From assembly GCA_964035795.1 (NCBI GenBank), contig OZ038322.1, positions 9,375,868 through 9,439,867 of the forward strand: a stretch of DNA of 64,000 bases. The letters are read 5' to 3'. Source of the stretch: Pterobdella sp. o SKG-2022 (lineage: Eukaryota; Annelida; Clitellata; Hirudinida; Piscicolidae). The position numbers and the translations under genes were made by a program. Within the stretch, counting starts at the first letter, position 1, and each line of letters begins with the position of its first letter. Below, piece by piece: positions 1-9,621 of this stretch. Below the pieces are notes generated by a model. The model was not told the DNA's origin, did no database searches, and worked only from the letters and a program-made list of their open reading frames with translations.

Positions 1-233
1 TTGTTATCATCATTATAATCCCCGTTTACAGGGTTTAGTTTGACTCTTTTTCAGTCTTCAATATTAGTGAAAATAAAATTAGTGCAAATTCTCAAACTAA
101 AATTAGAAATAAAAATATGTATCTGTGTTGGTATTTGTATGTGGAATAAATCTTTCCATCTTGACACTTTAATAATCCATGTTTAATTTCTGCAAAAAAG
201 CTTATTTATTTAACACATTTTTCACTCCTGCAG

Positions 234-380
234 GATGATACACTATCATTGTGGCATAAAACTGCAGAAGATAAGGTGAGTGTAGCTAGAATAAGAGATA
301 CAATAAAGAGGGTTCTGAACTTACCTCCAAATGCAGTCATGAAATATAAAAGATTTTACGCTCTGGAAGAGGAATTTTGA
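234..380 (+). CDS. EIF4E2: eIF4E2/4EHP-type cap-binding protein, last exon (partial)
   Basis: This is the 3'-terminal coding exon of a gene that begins outside the window. A CTGCAG acceptor (ending at 233) opens an in-frame exon of 48 codons plus TGA at 378-380. The translation contains LSLWHKTAEDK followed by ARIRDTIKRVLNLPPNAVMKY. This is the C-terminal block of the 4EHP branch of the eIF4E family (human form ISIWNKTASD...RIRDTLRRVLNLPPNTIMEY), and it differs from canonical eIF4E at these positions. 4EHP binds the mRNA cap without recruiting eIF4G and so represses translation in the cytoplasm; this is family knowledge, not seen here. The exon enters in phase 0. A plausible AATAAA lies at 502-507. 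Bases 1-233 are intron with no further exon that I can see. Confidence 0.92.
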   Translation, partial: DDTLSLWHKTAEDKVSVARIRDTIKRVLNLPPNAVMKYKRFYALEEEF

Positions 381-473
381 AAATTTGTTGTTTATTAATT
401 CAATATGGTTACGTTAATGTTATTTTTATTATGATTGAAAGGGTTTCACAATTTTGAAATACATTTGAACAAT

Positions 474-479
474 TTTATT
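474..479 (-). terminator. AATAAA poly(A) signal, probably NUDCD1
   Basis: TTTATT on the plus strand reads AATAAA on the minus strand, 33 nt downstream of the NUDCD1 stop codon. It lies inside the presumed eIF4E2 3' UTR. Confidence 0.55.
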
Positions 480-501
480 TATGAACTGTCATTTAATTAT
501 C

Positions 502-507
502 AATAAA
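502..507 (+). terminator. AATAAA poly(A) signal, probably eIF4E2
   Basis: AATAAA lies 122 nt downstream of the eIF4E2 stop and only 5 nt before the stop codon of the convergent NUDCD1 gene. The two 3' ends therefore probably overlap. Confidence 0.55.
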
Positions 508-511
508 ATTG

Positions 512-3185
512 TTAATCTATGTTGACTTGAACGCAATACAACGATTGAGATGTTAAGATAAAAAGACGATGTCTAGTGGCCATGATACCCTCCACAGTCT
601 GCGAGCATTCAAGACTGACAAGATGTTGCTTAGCCAGTGTTTCTACTCGTTCACTAGTCTTACGGTTTCGTAAAGAAGTTTTAATCTTCTCAGGCTGCTT
701 ATAAATGAAAATATGTTTTTTGTCTTCAGCAATAACAACGAAGCTGAAATCTGTAGCGCAGACAGTAAATTTCTTTTGTTGTTTCGATGCTTGCAAATAT
801 CCAAAAGCGTGCAGTGTGGCTGTATGGTGCCATGTAGATTCTAATTCATCTGGCTTTTCAGCATCTTCTCTATTGTTCCAATCTGTTTTTAAGTACATTT
901 ATATATACCTAAAAAAGTAATTACTTAATAACTCAATCCATAAAAATAAACGAACATAGAGTAGTACTGAGCTTAACGCCCTACCTCCTTGGGGTGCATC
1001 CTGATTGTTGTTGAGTTGGAAGATGAGTCCATCCACGTCATGCCTCAAACAGATGAGGGAAGCAGTGGAGTTGGGAATGGGATAACTGAACAACCATTGG
1101 TGATTGCTGATGTTCAACTACAAATTCATTATAACCAATATAAAGTATCTGACGAAATTCATCAATTTAAAAAAATTGATTTTTTAAATAAAAATTTGAA
1201 CCTTTTGTTTGAGGTGGTGTTTATCGCCATTAAAGCAGTAGAGAGCGGCTCCTTCAGCAGCCAATTGGTCGCACTCCTCTAATTGTTGAAGATTGAATGG
1301 TACATTTGTACTGTTGCAAGCTTTCTGCAATGAAACAATGTTATTAGGATTGGTAACAATTTAGCGCCCTGTAAAAGACACCTACTGCACTACCAAAACC
1401 TCAATTCGGGGCAACCGATAGCCAACTCATATATATACAAATTGTTTTATTGTTGTTCAAAATGAAATCTAAGAAAAAACACTTTGAGTTAACAAAAAAT
1501 GATTAAATGTCAACATACATCATTTGGTTCAAATGGTTTAAGAAGTTCATTGAGAACTTCAACTTTTTCTTCAGGCAACACCATATGACCTCTTTTGTCT
1601 CCTTTTACCACTTCCTTCCACTCTTTATCTGTTTCAACTCCTTCTAAATATATCTCCAATCTGTACACGTTATTTTTAAAAAAATTGAAAACAAATTTAA
1701 ATATAAATTAGAGAATTATAATTATTTATTTTTCATTTAAACAAATAAATTAATTATTACTTTAATGTTCGAAATCAAATGTTATAAAAAAAGTCACTAA
1801 CAAGTTGCTATCACTTATCGTCCAAGTGCATGAATCAATCACAACTGAAGCATACAATTCTCCATCCAATAGAATATCTTCTTTGACCACAAGTTTCAAG
1901 TTGTTGGTTGTGATATCACACACAACATCACTGCGAGTGATGTGTTCCTTCATCCGCATGAACACTGCAATATCCCTACCCTTCTGACTCCAATTGTATG
2001 AAGCTTCTTCTATTGAAAGAACCAAAATATCAACTTGCTTTTTTTGTGAGAAAATTAAAATTTTTCAAATATTTTACCTTCATTTTCAATGTTCTCAGCT
2101 TGTTGTAATTCATCCACTTCTTCTTGCTGGTTAGCTTCTACCTCAGTAATAGGATTAACACTATCATGTTTGAATGAAACCTTTTTATCAGATGCTATGA
2201 AAATATTGCCATCATCAATTAGAGCATAATCTATAACACCAGTTGTTTCAATGGTTCTCTTTCTTTTTATTTCAAAGCTCAAATCAGATTCTGTATAAAA
2301 TAAAATTTATTGAGAAAATACTTGAGTTGTATAATTTAAAATTCTAATGAATTAATTTTATTAATATACTTTTTTCAAATGTTATCCATTGTAATTTATT
2401 TAAATAATGGGATGAATGAGGTTTGTTGTCTTCATTCTTACAAACTTCTGTCAAAATAACTTCTATAAAAAAGTTATCAGCTGATGAAGAGGTAGAGGTA
2501 TATAGTATAATGAACATTGAGTCAGTTTCAACAGGTTCTCCAACAAAACAAATCTGCCGTATTTATAGGAATTATATACAGTTTTTTCAAATAAAAAATA
2601 TACATACTTACCTTCCAATTTTCTTTATCTTGTTTTCTAATTCCAGTTTTGTAAATGCATAAACCTGAAGCTCCGTTTGAGATGACTGCATAATCTTCAG
2701 ATGAGAAACTTAAAGTGCTTGAAACTTTTTTTTGAATATTTGATAGGTTCTCAATTTGAGCTACTTTTCGTTCTTTTAGCAAATTGAAATTCTGAAATAT
2801 AACTATAGTTTAAGACATGATAAAGAAGTAATTGAAAAATCTAACCATTTTCGGGTCTAAGTGAGCACAGTGTATACTAGCAAATGCATCAATAAAATAA
2901 AGACTGTCTTCATTCCATGGATCCAGAAATAATTTATTGATGATACCAAATGCTTTCAAGTGTTGATATGAAAAAAAATCATCGGGTAGTTTAGGTGAGT
3001 TCACTTCTGAAAATTTTAAATATTACTAGCTTTGGAAAAATATCTTATACACATTCGATTTTCAAATACACACCATTTTCCAAAGATAGCCGGTAAATAG
3101 GTAAGGGATCTAAGTTGAGTTTATAACCATCAAACTTATAATTTAGAAGATCTCTATTGACTTTCAAATCATAAGAGACGCTCAT
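512..3185 (-). CDS. NUDCD1: NudC domain-containing protein 1, ten exons, complete
   Basis: Exons, 5' to 3': 3185-3074, 3006-2846, 2791-2612, 2553-2370, 2290-2078, 2009-1802, 1660-1519, 1324-1202, 1117-985, 882-512. All phases join, giving 608 residues (human about 583). Family landmarks run in order: an N-terminal block with YKFDGYKLNLDPLPIYRLSL; the CS/NudC p23-like domain in exons 6-7 (YNWSQ...DGELYASVVIDSCTWTIS); LEECDQLAAEG; CLRHDVDGLIFQ; and the C-terminal TLHAFGYLQASKQQKKF and RLFILTSQSLYCVQVN. NUDCD1 is a beta-propeller/CS co-chaperone-like protein that associates with COPI in vertebrates (family knowledge). Exon 6 could instead start at a CAAG 22 nt upstream in the same phase; I chose the TTTCAATAG acceptor. 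The gene is tail-to-tail with eIF4E2 and diverges from the RBM12-like gene. Introns of 54-67 nt show that very short introns are normal here. Confidence 0.95.
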
Positions 3186-3636
3186 ATCGACTTTTTGAAT
3201 ATTGCTGATCAACTCGACGTGCACAAGTTAAAGTTGAACTTGATACTTTATTGCAAAAAAAATTTATTGAAATAGAAATATTGAAAAAAGCTATTTATTC
3301 GACAAAAAACTGCCTTTTCTGATTTAGTTTTGAAATAGTTTTTACATAAATGATTATTTTCAGTTCAGATAAATTTTTCATTATTACAATTTTTTAAATA
3401 AAATATTCGGGTCATAATTATTTTTTAAAATATCCAATTTATAGTAATGCTCATAATAAAATCTCTAATATATAGTTATGCTTATGATAAAATTCTGCGC
3501 CATCTTTGATCAAGCTATTTCTCTGTTTTCACGGTTAGTGTTTTTTTTAGTTTATCTAAATATTCTTGAAATTTTCACTTTTTTAAACTATTTTTTAGAA
3601 TTTCCTTTTATAGAAAGAAATCTTATCTAACGAAAA
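3186..3636. promoter_or_regulatory. Divergent intergenic region between NUDCD1 and RBM12-like
   Basis: These 451 nt separate two head-to-head start codons and must hold both promoters. On the plus strand a GTTAGT donor-like site near 3533 and a pyrimidine-rich acceptor ending in TAG at 3613 could bound a 5' UTR intron of the RBM12-like gene. I see no TATA box placed convincingly; the stretch is simply AT-rich. Confidence 0.5.
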
Positions 3637-5952
3637 ATGTCGATTATAATAAGACTTCAATATCTCCCTTGGGACGCGAGCACTATGGACATAAGACATT
3701 TTTTTCAGAATTTGTCAATTCCTGATGGAGGCGTTCATATAATTGGTGGAGAAAATGGTGATGCTTTTATAGCATTCAGTACAGATGAAGATGCCAGGCA
3801 AGCAATGAAAAATGATGGTGGCTACATAGGAAGTACGCAGATTAAATTGTTTCTAAGTAGCAAATCAGAAATGCAAAGTGTTATTGCGATGGCTAGAGAA
3901 GCAGCACAGATGTCTCAAGAGTCAGTTGGTAGATCTCAATCCTTCAAGCAGTACAATGAACGTCCTAGTCAACAAAGAGAATCTGAATTGAACTTGAAAA
4001 TTCAAACACCTGAGAGAAATTTCAATTCACGACAGAACGATTACGGAAATTTGAATAGGAATTACACTGAAGAGTTTGATGTCAAAAAACCATTTTATGA
4101 ACAAAATGTGCGTAGTTCAGAAGTTCCACGAAATTCTGGTAATTTTGCCATGTCAGAACCTGGAAATACTAGATCTTTGAATTCTGGAAGTTATTTGAAT
4201 TCACGTAAAGATAGCCCAATCAAGCCAATAATGAATTCCATGGAAACTCAAAGAACAGACTTTAGAAATTATGAAAACCAAATTAATAGAAATGAGAAAT
4301 CCTATGCAGGGTTTAGAAGTTATAATGAAGTTCCACCTTTTAGGGAAGAGCAAAATTTTTCAGAAAATTCTAGAGGAAATTCATTTGTCAGAAATGAACC
4401 TTTCAGAAATGATTCTGTCATGAAAAATGAATCTGTTTTTAGGAATGAAAATAATCAAAACTTCAGAAATGATGGTGGTATGAGAAATGAACCCTTTGTT
4501 AGAAATGAACCAAATTTTAATCAACAAAGCTATAGAGAAATGGAGTCAAGACACAATATTATGCCTGAGTTTGGCAGAATGGATAATAATTTTCAAGGTA
4601 ACATGAGTCTTAGGCTTGAACCAGCAAGAAACAATTTTGGAAACTTTCAGCATAATCAAAACTATCATGATTCTGTCTCAAATGATTTTTCAGTGAACAA
4701 CAGACTTTTCCCTGTTGATCCAAATTTTAACAGAATGAATAATGATATTGGTAAATATGTGACTATTGACAATATTCCAATGTCATTTTCAACCCAAGAT
4801 ATAAGAAGTCTTTTTAAGGACTATGATTTACCTTCTTCTACCTTGAAGATAGAATATGATCGTTCAGGAAAGAAAACAGGAAGGGTCTATTTGAGGTTGT
4901 CATCTTCAGTTTATGTTGATCATGCTTTCAGGCTAAATGGGAAACTTGTCCATGGCAGAAGGATAAGGGTTGAAAATTGTTCTGAAAGAGAATATCATGT
5001 TGTTAATGAAGCTCCCAAGAGAACTAGATCTAGATCTAGGTCTTCATCTCCTAGTAAAAGAACAAAGTTAGATGGTAATTATCTAGTAATAAAAAGTATT
5101 CCCCTTTCTATAGTTTACAAGTTACTTGGAGATGCAAAAGTAGCTAAAGGTGGAGGGCCCTATGCAGAAATATTGACAAATGGACGTGAAAGTGGTCATG
5201 TGTTGATAGAAATGGAAAATGAAGATAGTTTAAAGCATGTTGTCAACCAGTTTAAAAAAGTGATTGACGGTAATGTGATAACGGTGTTTCGAATTCCTAG
5301 AGCTGAATATCTTCTTCGCATAAAAAAATCTAAGCTAGTGACTAGAGAAAATACCTTGCCCAAAGTTGATAAATCTTTAACATGTGTCAAAATAACTGGC
5401 TTAAATTGGGTCTCTGAAGAAAAGGATTTAAGAAAATTCTTTAATGATTCGAAAATTCCATCTGATGCTGTGCATCTTATGTTGGGAAGAGATGGTAACA
5501 ATTCTGGTCTTGGTTATGTCGAATTCGCGTCTCCAGAGGATTGTCAAAGGGCCTTGCAAAAAGATAAGCGCTATCTTGATGGGAGATATCTTTACATCAA
5601 GGGATTGAGACTTAAAGAAATGATAGAGCAGATTGAGGCAACTTTGAAACAAGGAAAAGGCTATAAGAATGATTCCATAAAGTGGATTAAAGGTCTCACT
5701 TTTAGAGCACCGCCTCCGGAGGGTACCATTGTGTATATGAAAAACCTCAGTTTTCGAACTCAACTTGAAGACATATTGGAATTTTTTGAGGGTTTTCAAG
5801 TTCTTCCTGATTCTGTTCATTTGCAGTACAAAGATGATATTCCTACCGGAGATGGAATGATCACCTTTGATTCCAAAGTTGAAGCAAAAAGGGCTATTTC
5901 TAAACTGGATCGGCGAGAAATGCTGGGAAGAAGAGTACATCTAATGTTCTGA
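3637..5952 (+). CDS. RBM12: RBM12/RBM12B-type protein, five RRMs, single coding exon
   Basis: The 771-residue uninterrupted frame starts with RRM1 (residues 3-80), whose MDIRHFFQNLSIPDGGVHII and DEDARQAM are nearly identical to vertebrate RBM12. A low-complexity linker (about 85-370) is rich in Asn, Arg, Ser and Glu with repeated RNEPF/FRND units. RRM2 is at 373-450, an Arg-Ser tract (TRSRSRSSSPS) at 461-475, a weak RRM at 480-555, RRM4 (VKITGLNW, VHLMLGRDG, GLGYVEF) at 582-660 and RRM5 (IVYMKNLSF, EFFEGFQVLPDSV) at 697-771. The family binds RNA in the nucleus. Vertebrate RBM12 and RBM12B also carry the whole CDS in one exon, so the intronless state here is conserved and not evidence of retroposition. 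The proline-rich linkers of human RBM12 are missing. RBM12 and RBM12B cannot be separated confidently. Confidence 0.92.
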   Translation: MSIIIRLQYLPWDASTMDIRHFFQNLSIPDGGVHIIGGENGDAFIAFSTDEDARQAMKNDGGYIGSTQIKLFLSSKSEMQSVIAMAREAAQMSQESVGRSQSFKQYNERPSQQRESELNLKIQTPERNFNSRQNDYGNLNRNYTEEFDVKKPFYEQNVRSSEVPRNSGNFAMSEPGNTRSLNSGSYLNSRKDSPIKPIMNSMETQRTDFRNYENQINRNEKSYAGFRSYNEVPPFREEQNFSENSRGNSFVRNEPFRNDSVMKNESVFRNENNQNFRNDGGMRNEPFVRNEPNFNQQSYREMESRHNIMPEFGRMDNNFQGNMSLRLEPARNNFGNFQHNQNYHDSVSNDFSVNNRLFPVDPNFNRMNNDIGKYVTIDNIPMSFSTQDIRSLFKDYDLPSSTLKIEYDRSGKKTGRVYLRLSSSVYVDHAFRLNGKLVHGRRIRVENCSEREYHVVNEAPKRTRSRSRSSSPSKRTKLDGNYLVIKSIPLSIVYKLLGDAKVAKGGGPYAEILTNGRESGHVLIEMENEDSLKHVVNQFKKVIDGNVITVFRIPRAEYLLRIKKSKLVTRENTLPKVDKSLTCVKITGLNWVSEEKDLRKFFNDSKIPSDAVHLMLGRDGNNSGLGYVEFASPEDCQRALQKDKRYLDGRYLYIKGLRLKEMIEQIEATLKQGKGYKNDSIKWIKGLTFRAPPPEGTIVYMKNLSFRTQLEDILEFFEGFQVLPDSVHLQYKDDIPTGDGMITFDSKVEAKRAISKLDRREMLGRRVHLMF

Positions 5953-5991
5953 AGACCAGGTTCATATATCCTTCGTTTATTTTCATGATAT

Positions 5992-5997
5992 AATAAA
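5992..5997 (+). terminator. AATAAA poly(A) signal of RBM12-like gene
   Basis: AATAAA lies 39 nt downstream of the stop codon, implying a very short 3' UTR. Confidence 0.6.
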
Positions 5998-7983
5998 ATC
6001 GAGCTTTACTTAGAAGAATGCCGCCATTACACTTTAGCCTTACATTAGACTACACTAGAAATAGACTCTTGCGTTAAACGTGTGTCTAAGGACTTCTGCC
6101 TTTTGTTGTCAAAATCTTGAAAGGGTTTAAGATTTTCAAATCGCCGTTAACGCGTCATCTTCGATTCCGTACCTTAAATAAGTTTATGCAAAACATTTTT
6201 ATTATTCAAAATGTTATTTTTCAGGTCGTAAAGTGTACGTTTGAGACTGATGAGGAATTTTGTGAACATTTGACATTTTCAGGCATAATATAAATATAAT
6301 TGTAGAAGTTGATCAGACATTCTGAATTATTTCAATAAAGATTTATTGTTTTTTTATATTGAATAAATTTTTAATTTTCAGTTGCATTTATAACTAAATT
6401 TCATGTTTTTAAAAAAGATCAATAGTTGTTGGAAAATATTTCTCTCCCTAACTGATTTTCAGTTCAGCTGAGAATGATTCAACGAATCATAGTCGTGACA
6501 CTGGTACTGACTCAGTTGATACATCGGTTAACTTTATCACGCTGCTAATTTTTTGTTGTTTGAGTACAGTAGTCAAACTAATTTCGGTATAATGCAGACT
6601 GTTATTTCAACTAAAATAGCCTCATTTGTCTTCCATTAGCTCGAAAAGCTCAAGTGTAAAAACAAGAACAAAGCTTCGATGTCATGTTGAGTTGATTGCT
6701 AGCTTTCTCTGCAGTGTGTTTTAATATAAAACTAATTTTAGCAATCGCCTTATATGAGGTTTGAGGTGGAAACAGGAATAAAACGATTTTCAGTTTATAG
6801 CGCTGTGTGGCCCTATAAACTGAAAATTAATGAATCAGTTAGAACCCTTATTTTAGATTAGATGTCTGAGTTTTAAGAAGATCTAGCATTGAGCTCCAAT
6901 AATTATCAGAATGAGTAAGAGAAATTTCTCAACAACAATAATGCATTGAACAGTAAGAGCAGAGCTCAAAAACCAGAAGCATGATTGTTGCTGCTCTATG
7001 CACCATTAAGCATATTAAGCCTGTTGTATAAGGATTAACTAATTAGCCTATTAAAAATTTGAATCAAACACTTTTATTAACTGATTAATAATACGAAGTT
7101 TTTCGTAAGTTTAAATCAACATCAAGTATACAAATTTTGTATACTTGATAATGTGAGATTTGTATTATTGTTTAGTTAATAAAAGTGTTTGATTCAAATC
7201 GTTCCCGTTGTATAAAATATAACGTTGAAACCTGTTACTCATGGTGATAATTTTTACGTTCTTGTGGGGTCCAGATACATGCTCTGAATCATTTGTTAAA
7301 ACTTGATGAAAACCGAGCATTCCCAAAACAATAATAACGAATTCTCATGCCAAAAGATTCCCATAAAACTAACAAAAATATTTGTTCTTTTACATAAATT
7401 TTCGACATAACAACCAAAATACTGAAAAGTTCAAAATATTATAGTCAATAAAAATTTTTTTTTAATATTTCAATATATTTTTTGATTATATAAAGAGTAA
7501 TAATTACTAATTCGTGTCCATTTTATTTTCGACTTTGAAAGTATTATTCAAAGAATTTCTGAGAATACGGTTAAAGGAAATCTTTTAAAATAATATAATA
7601 TAATTTATTTGTTCTATTTTATTCATTATAAGTACACTTAGCCATTGAAAGACCTCGTTTATCATATTTTTTTGCATAAGTCGCTATTTGTTGTCTTTGG
7701 ATTTGAATGCAAGTTCGACCGGTACAACGACATATTAGCGTAAAAGGTGAGCAACTTATTCTTTCTTTGTTCTATGTATAAATATACTTTGCTTTTTTCC
7801 CCTGTATACAATATTTGGGAGATACGGTTTATCATGATTTACTATCGAAAAATCGAAATTTCTGATTATTTTTCAATATTTCGAGTGGTTTGAAATTGTT
7901 ACGTTTCTTTTAAAACCATGTCTTCAAGATTTTAATTTAACATCAAACTTGCATAAAATTACTAAATATGAATTACATTTTTA
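5998..7983. other. Intergenic region between RBM12-like and BTB-ZF genes
   Basis: About 2 kb without a supportable coding exon on either strand. It contains the palindromic MITE at 7057-7200. The right end should hold the BTB-ZF promoter and possibly a 5' UTR exon, because an acceptor-like site ends at 7984. Nothing else is recognisable. Confidence 0.6.
7057..7200. mobile_element. Palindromic MITE-like element, family A
   Basis: The left arm (7057-7098) reads TTTGAATCAAACACTTTTAT and onward; the right arm (about 7158-7200) is its inverted copy, with roughly 36 of 40 positions matching. An inner 14-nt palindrome (ATCAAGTATACAAA at 7120-7133 against TTTGTATACTTGAT at 7137-7150) sits in the middle. 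Related half-elements lie at 25846-25956 and 35925-36135. No coding capacity and no clear target-site duplication. Confidence 0.75.
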
Positions 7984-7998
7984 GGCTTTTGGCACAAA

Positions 7999-9478
7999 AT
8001 GGAACAATCGGAACATTTCAGTAAGTTAGTGTCAGCTTGTGCCTCTTTTCGAAAGAATGATTTTTTATGTGACACTCTTCTCTTGGTTGGGGACAAGCAA
8101 TTCAAAGCTCATAGTGTTGTATTAGCTGCTGCTTCTAGTTTCTTCAAATCTGTTTACGAACAGTACGAGCGTCCAGAAATGTACTACATAAAGTTACCAG
8201 GAGTTGATCCAGAACTTATGCCAATCATACTTGATTATATGTATACAGGCAAACTTATTTTGCCTTACAAAAATGAAGAATGTAAGCTTCCTCCATCTCT
8301 TTTTGAATCGTTTATGACATTTGGACTTGATCTCTCTAACCATACTGAGTTTGTGTTCGATAATCAAAGGTGACTGCATATTTTGATGAATAAAATGTTT
8401 ATGCTTACAAATTTTGTTATAATGCATATTTCTCAAATAGACTTTAATTTTTGTGTTTTTATTTAAATGTTTTTAACATCAAGGTTATTTTAAAGAAATA
8501 AAAACAATACACCTTTTATTTTTTTCGACTCTATCAAACCAAATTTAAAGGGAAGAAACAGCAGTGAACTGTGTGAGTGAGGAGGTAAAGGCAAATGTGA
8601 TGTTGGATGAAGGAGAAACTGCAGGTGAAGAGATCAAAGTCATTGATGGTAATATGGTTTTGATAAAAGAGGAAGAGGAGGAAGAAGATGAAGCTGGTAA
8701 TAAAAAACTATGGATATGTGAAGAATGCAACAGAACATTCCAAAGAAAGGCAGCTTATGAAAAACATATACAAATGCATGCAGAAGAAGATAAACCAACT
8801 TTGTGTGAGTTATGCGGAGTTGCTGTAAATGGGAAAGTTGAGATGCAAAATCACTTGGCTGTTGTGCATTCAAAAAACCCCAAAACTGAATGGTTTAATT
8901 GTCATTTATGTGAGAAAACATTTTCCAAAGAACTTACTTTGTTACATCATGTAAATAAAGTTCACAAATCAGGGCAGCGAGATTTAAAAGATGGCAAAAG
9001 GGAATTCATGTGTGAGTTTTGTGATAAACAATATTCATCTCGAACATCAATCAAACTTCACACTGTTATGGTACATTCAAAAGTTAAGCCATATCAATGT
9101 GCTGAATGTGGCAGAGGTTTTGCTTTCAAATCTCAAATGATATCACATACACGTATGCACACCGGAGAACGACCTTTTGAATGCACAACCTGTGGAAAGA
9201 CATTCTCAGCCAATCTTAATCTCATGCAACATATTCGTATTCATACGGGAGAGCGTCCATTCACATGTAACTACTGCGGAAATAGGTTTTCGCAACGTTC
9301 ACACTTACAAACTCATCTTCGAACACATACAGGAGAAAAACCTTATCATTGTCAACAATGTGAAAAGAAGTACAAAAACCGACTTGATTTACGTATTCAT
9401 TGTCTCCGTATCCATAACATCAATATTAAGTTGAGAGAGCCTAATTTAGTTAACAATCGATCCCTTAAAAACCGATAA
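7999..9478 (+). CDS. BTB domain plus eight C2H2 zinc fingers, transcription factor
   Basis: Exons 7999-8369 and 8551-9478 join in phase 2 across a 181-nt intron (AAAG/GTGACT to TTTAAAG), giving 432 residues. Residues 1-95 are a BTB/POZ domain (DFLCDTLLLVGDKQFKAHSVVLAAAS, shown by DTLLLVGD and FKAHSVVLAAAS). An acidic tract (KEEEEEEDE) follows at about 160-170. Eight C2H2 fingers fill about 178-413; fingers 5, 6 and 7 are joined by TGERP, TGERP and TGEKP linkers. A short basic tail ends the protein. Proteins of this architecture dimerise through BTB, bind DNA with the finger array and usually recruit corepressors in the nucleus. Finger 2 (CELCGVAVNGKVEMQNHLAVVH) lacks the usual Phe after the second Cys pair. 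I cannot assign an orthologue. An acceptor-like TTTTTAG ends 14 nt before the ATG. Confidence 0.93.
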
Positions 9479-9585
9479 TAGAACATATAACGATCTTGAA
9501 TGTATATAATGTATGCTGGTTTTACAAGCTTATTCATCAAGTGTATACCTAAGTCTAACACCTGACTAAGTTTCTATGGTTTCAT

Positions 9586-9591
9586 AATAAA
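9586..9591 (+). terminator. AATAAA poly(A) signal of BTB-ZF gene
   Basis: AATAAA lies 107 nt after the BTB-ZF stop and only 31 nt before the proposed start codon of the next gene on the same strand. Confidence 0.55.
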
Positions 9592-9621
9592 CGTGAAAAT
9601 CATTTTTTTTGTTCGAAATAA

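Noticed and set aside
5196..5940. Minus-strand frames of 101 and 170 codons opposite the RBM12-like gene
   Set aside because: They are shadows of the five-RRM reading frame, with no recognisable domain.
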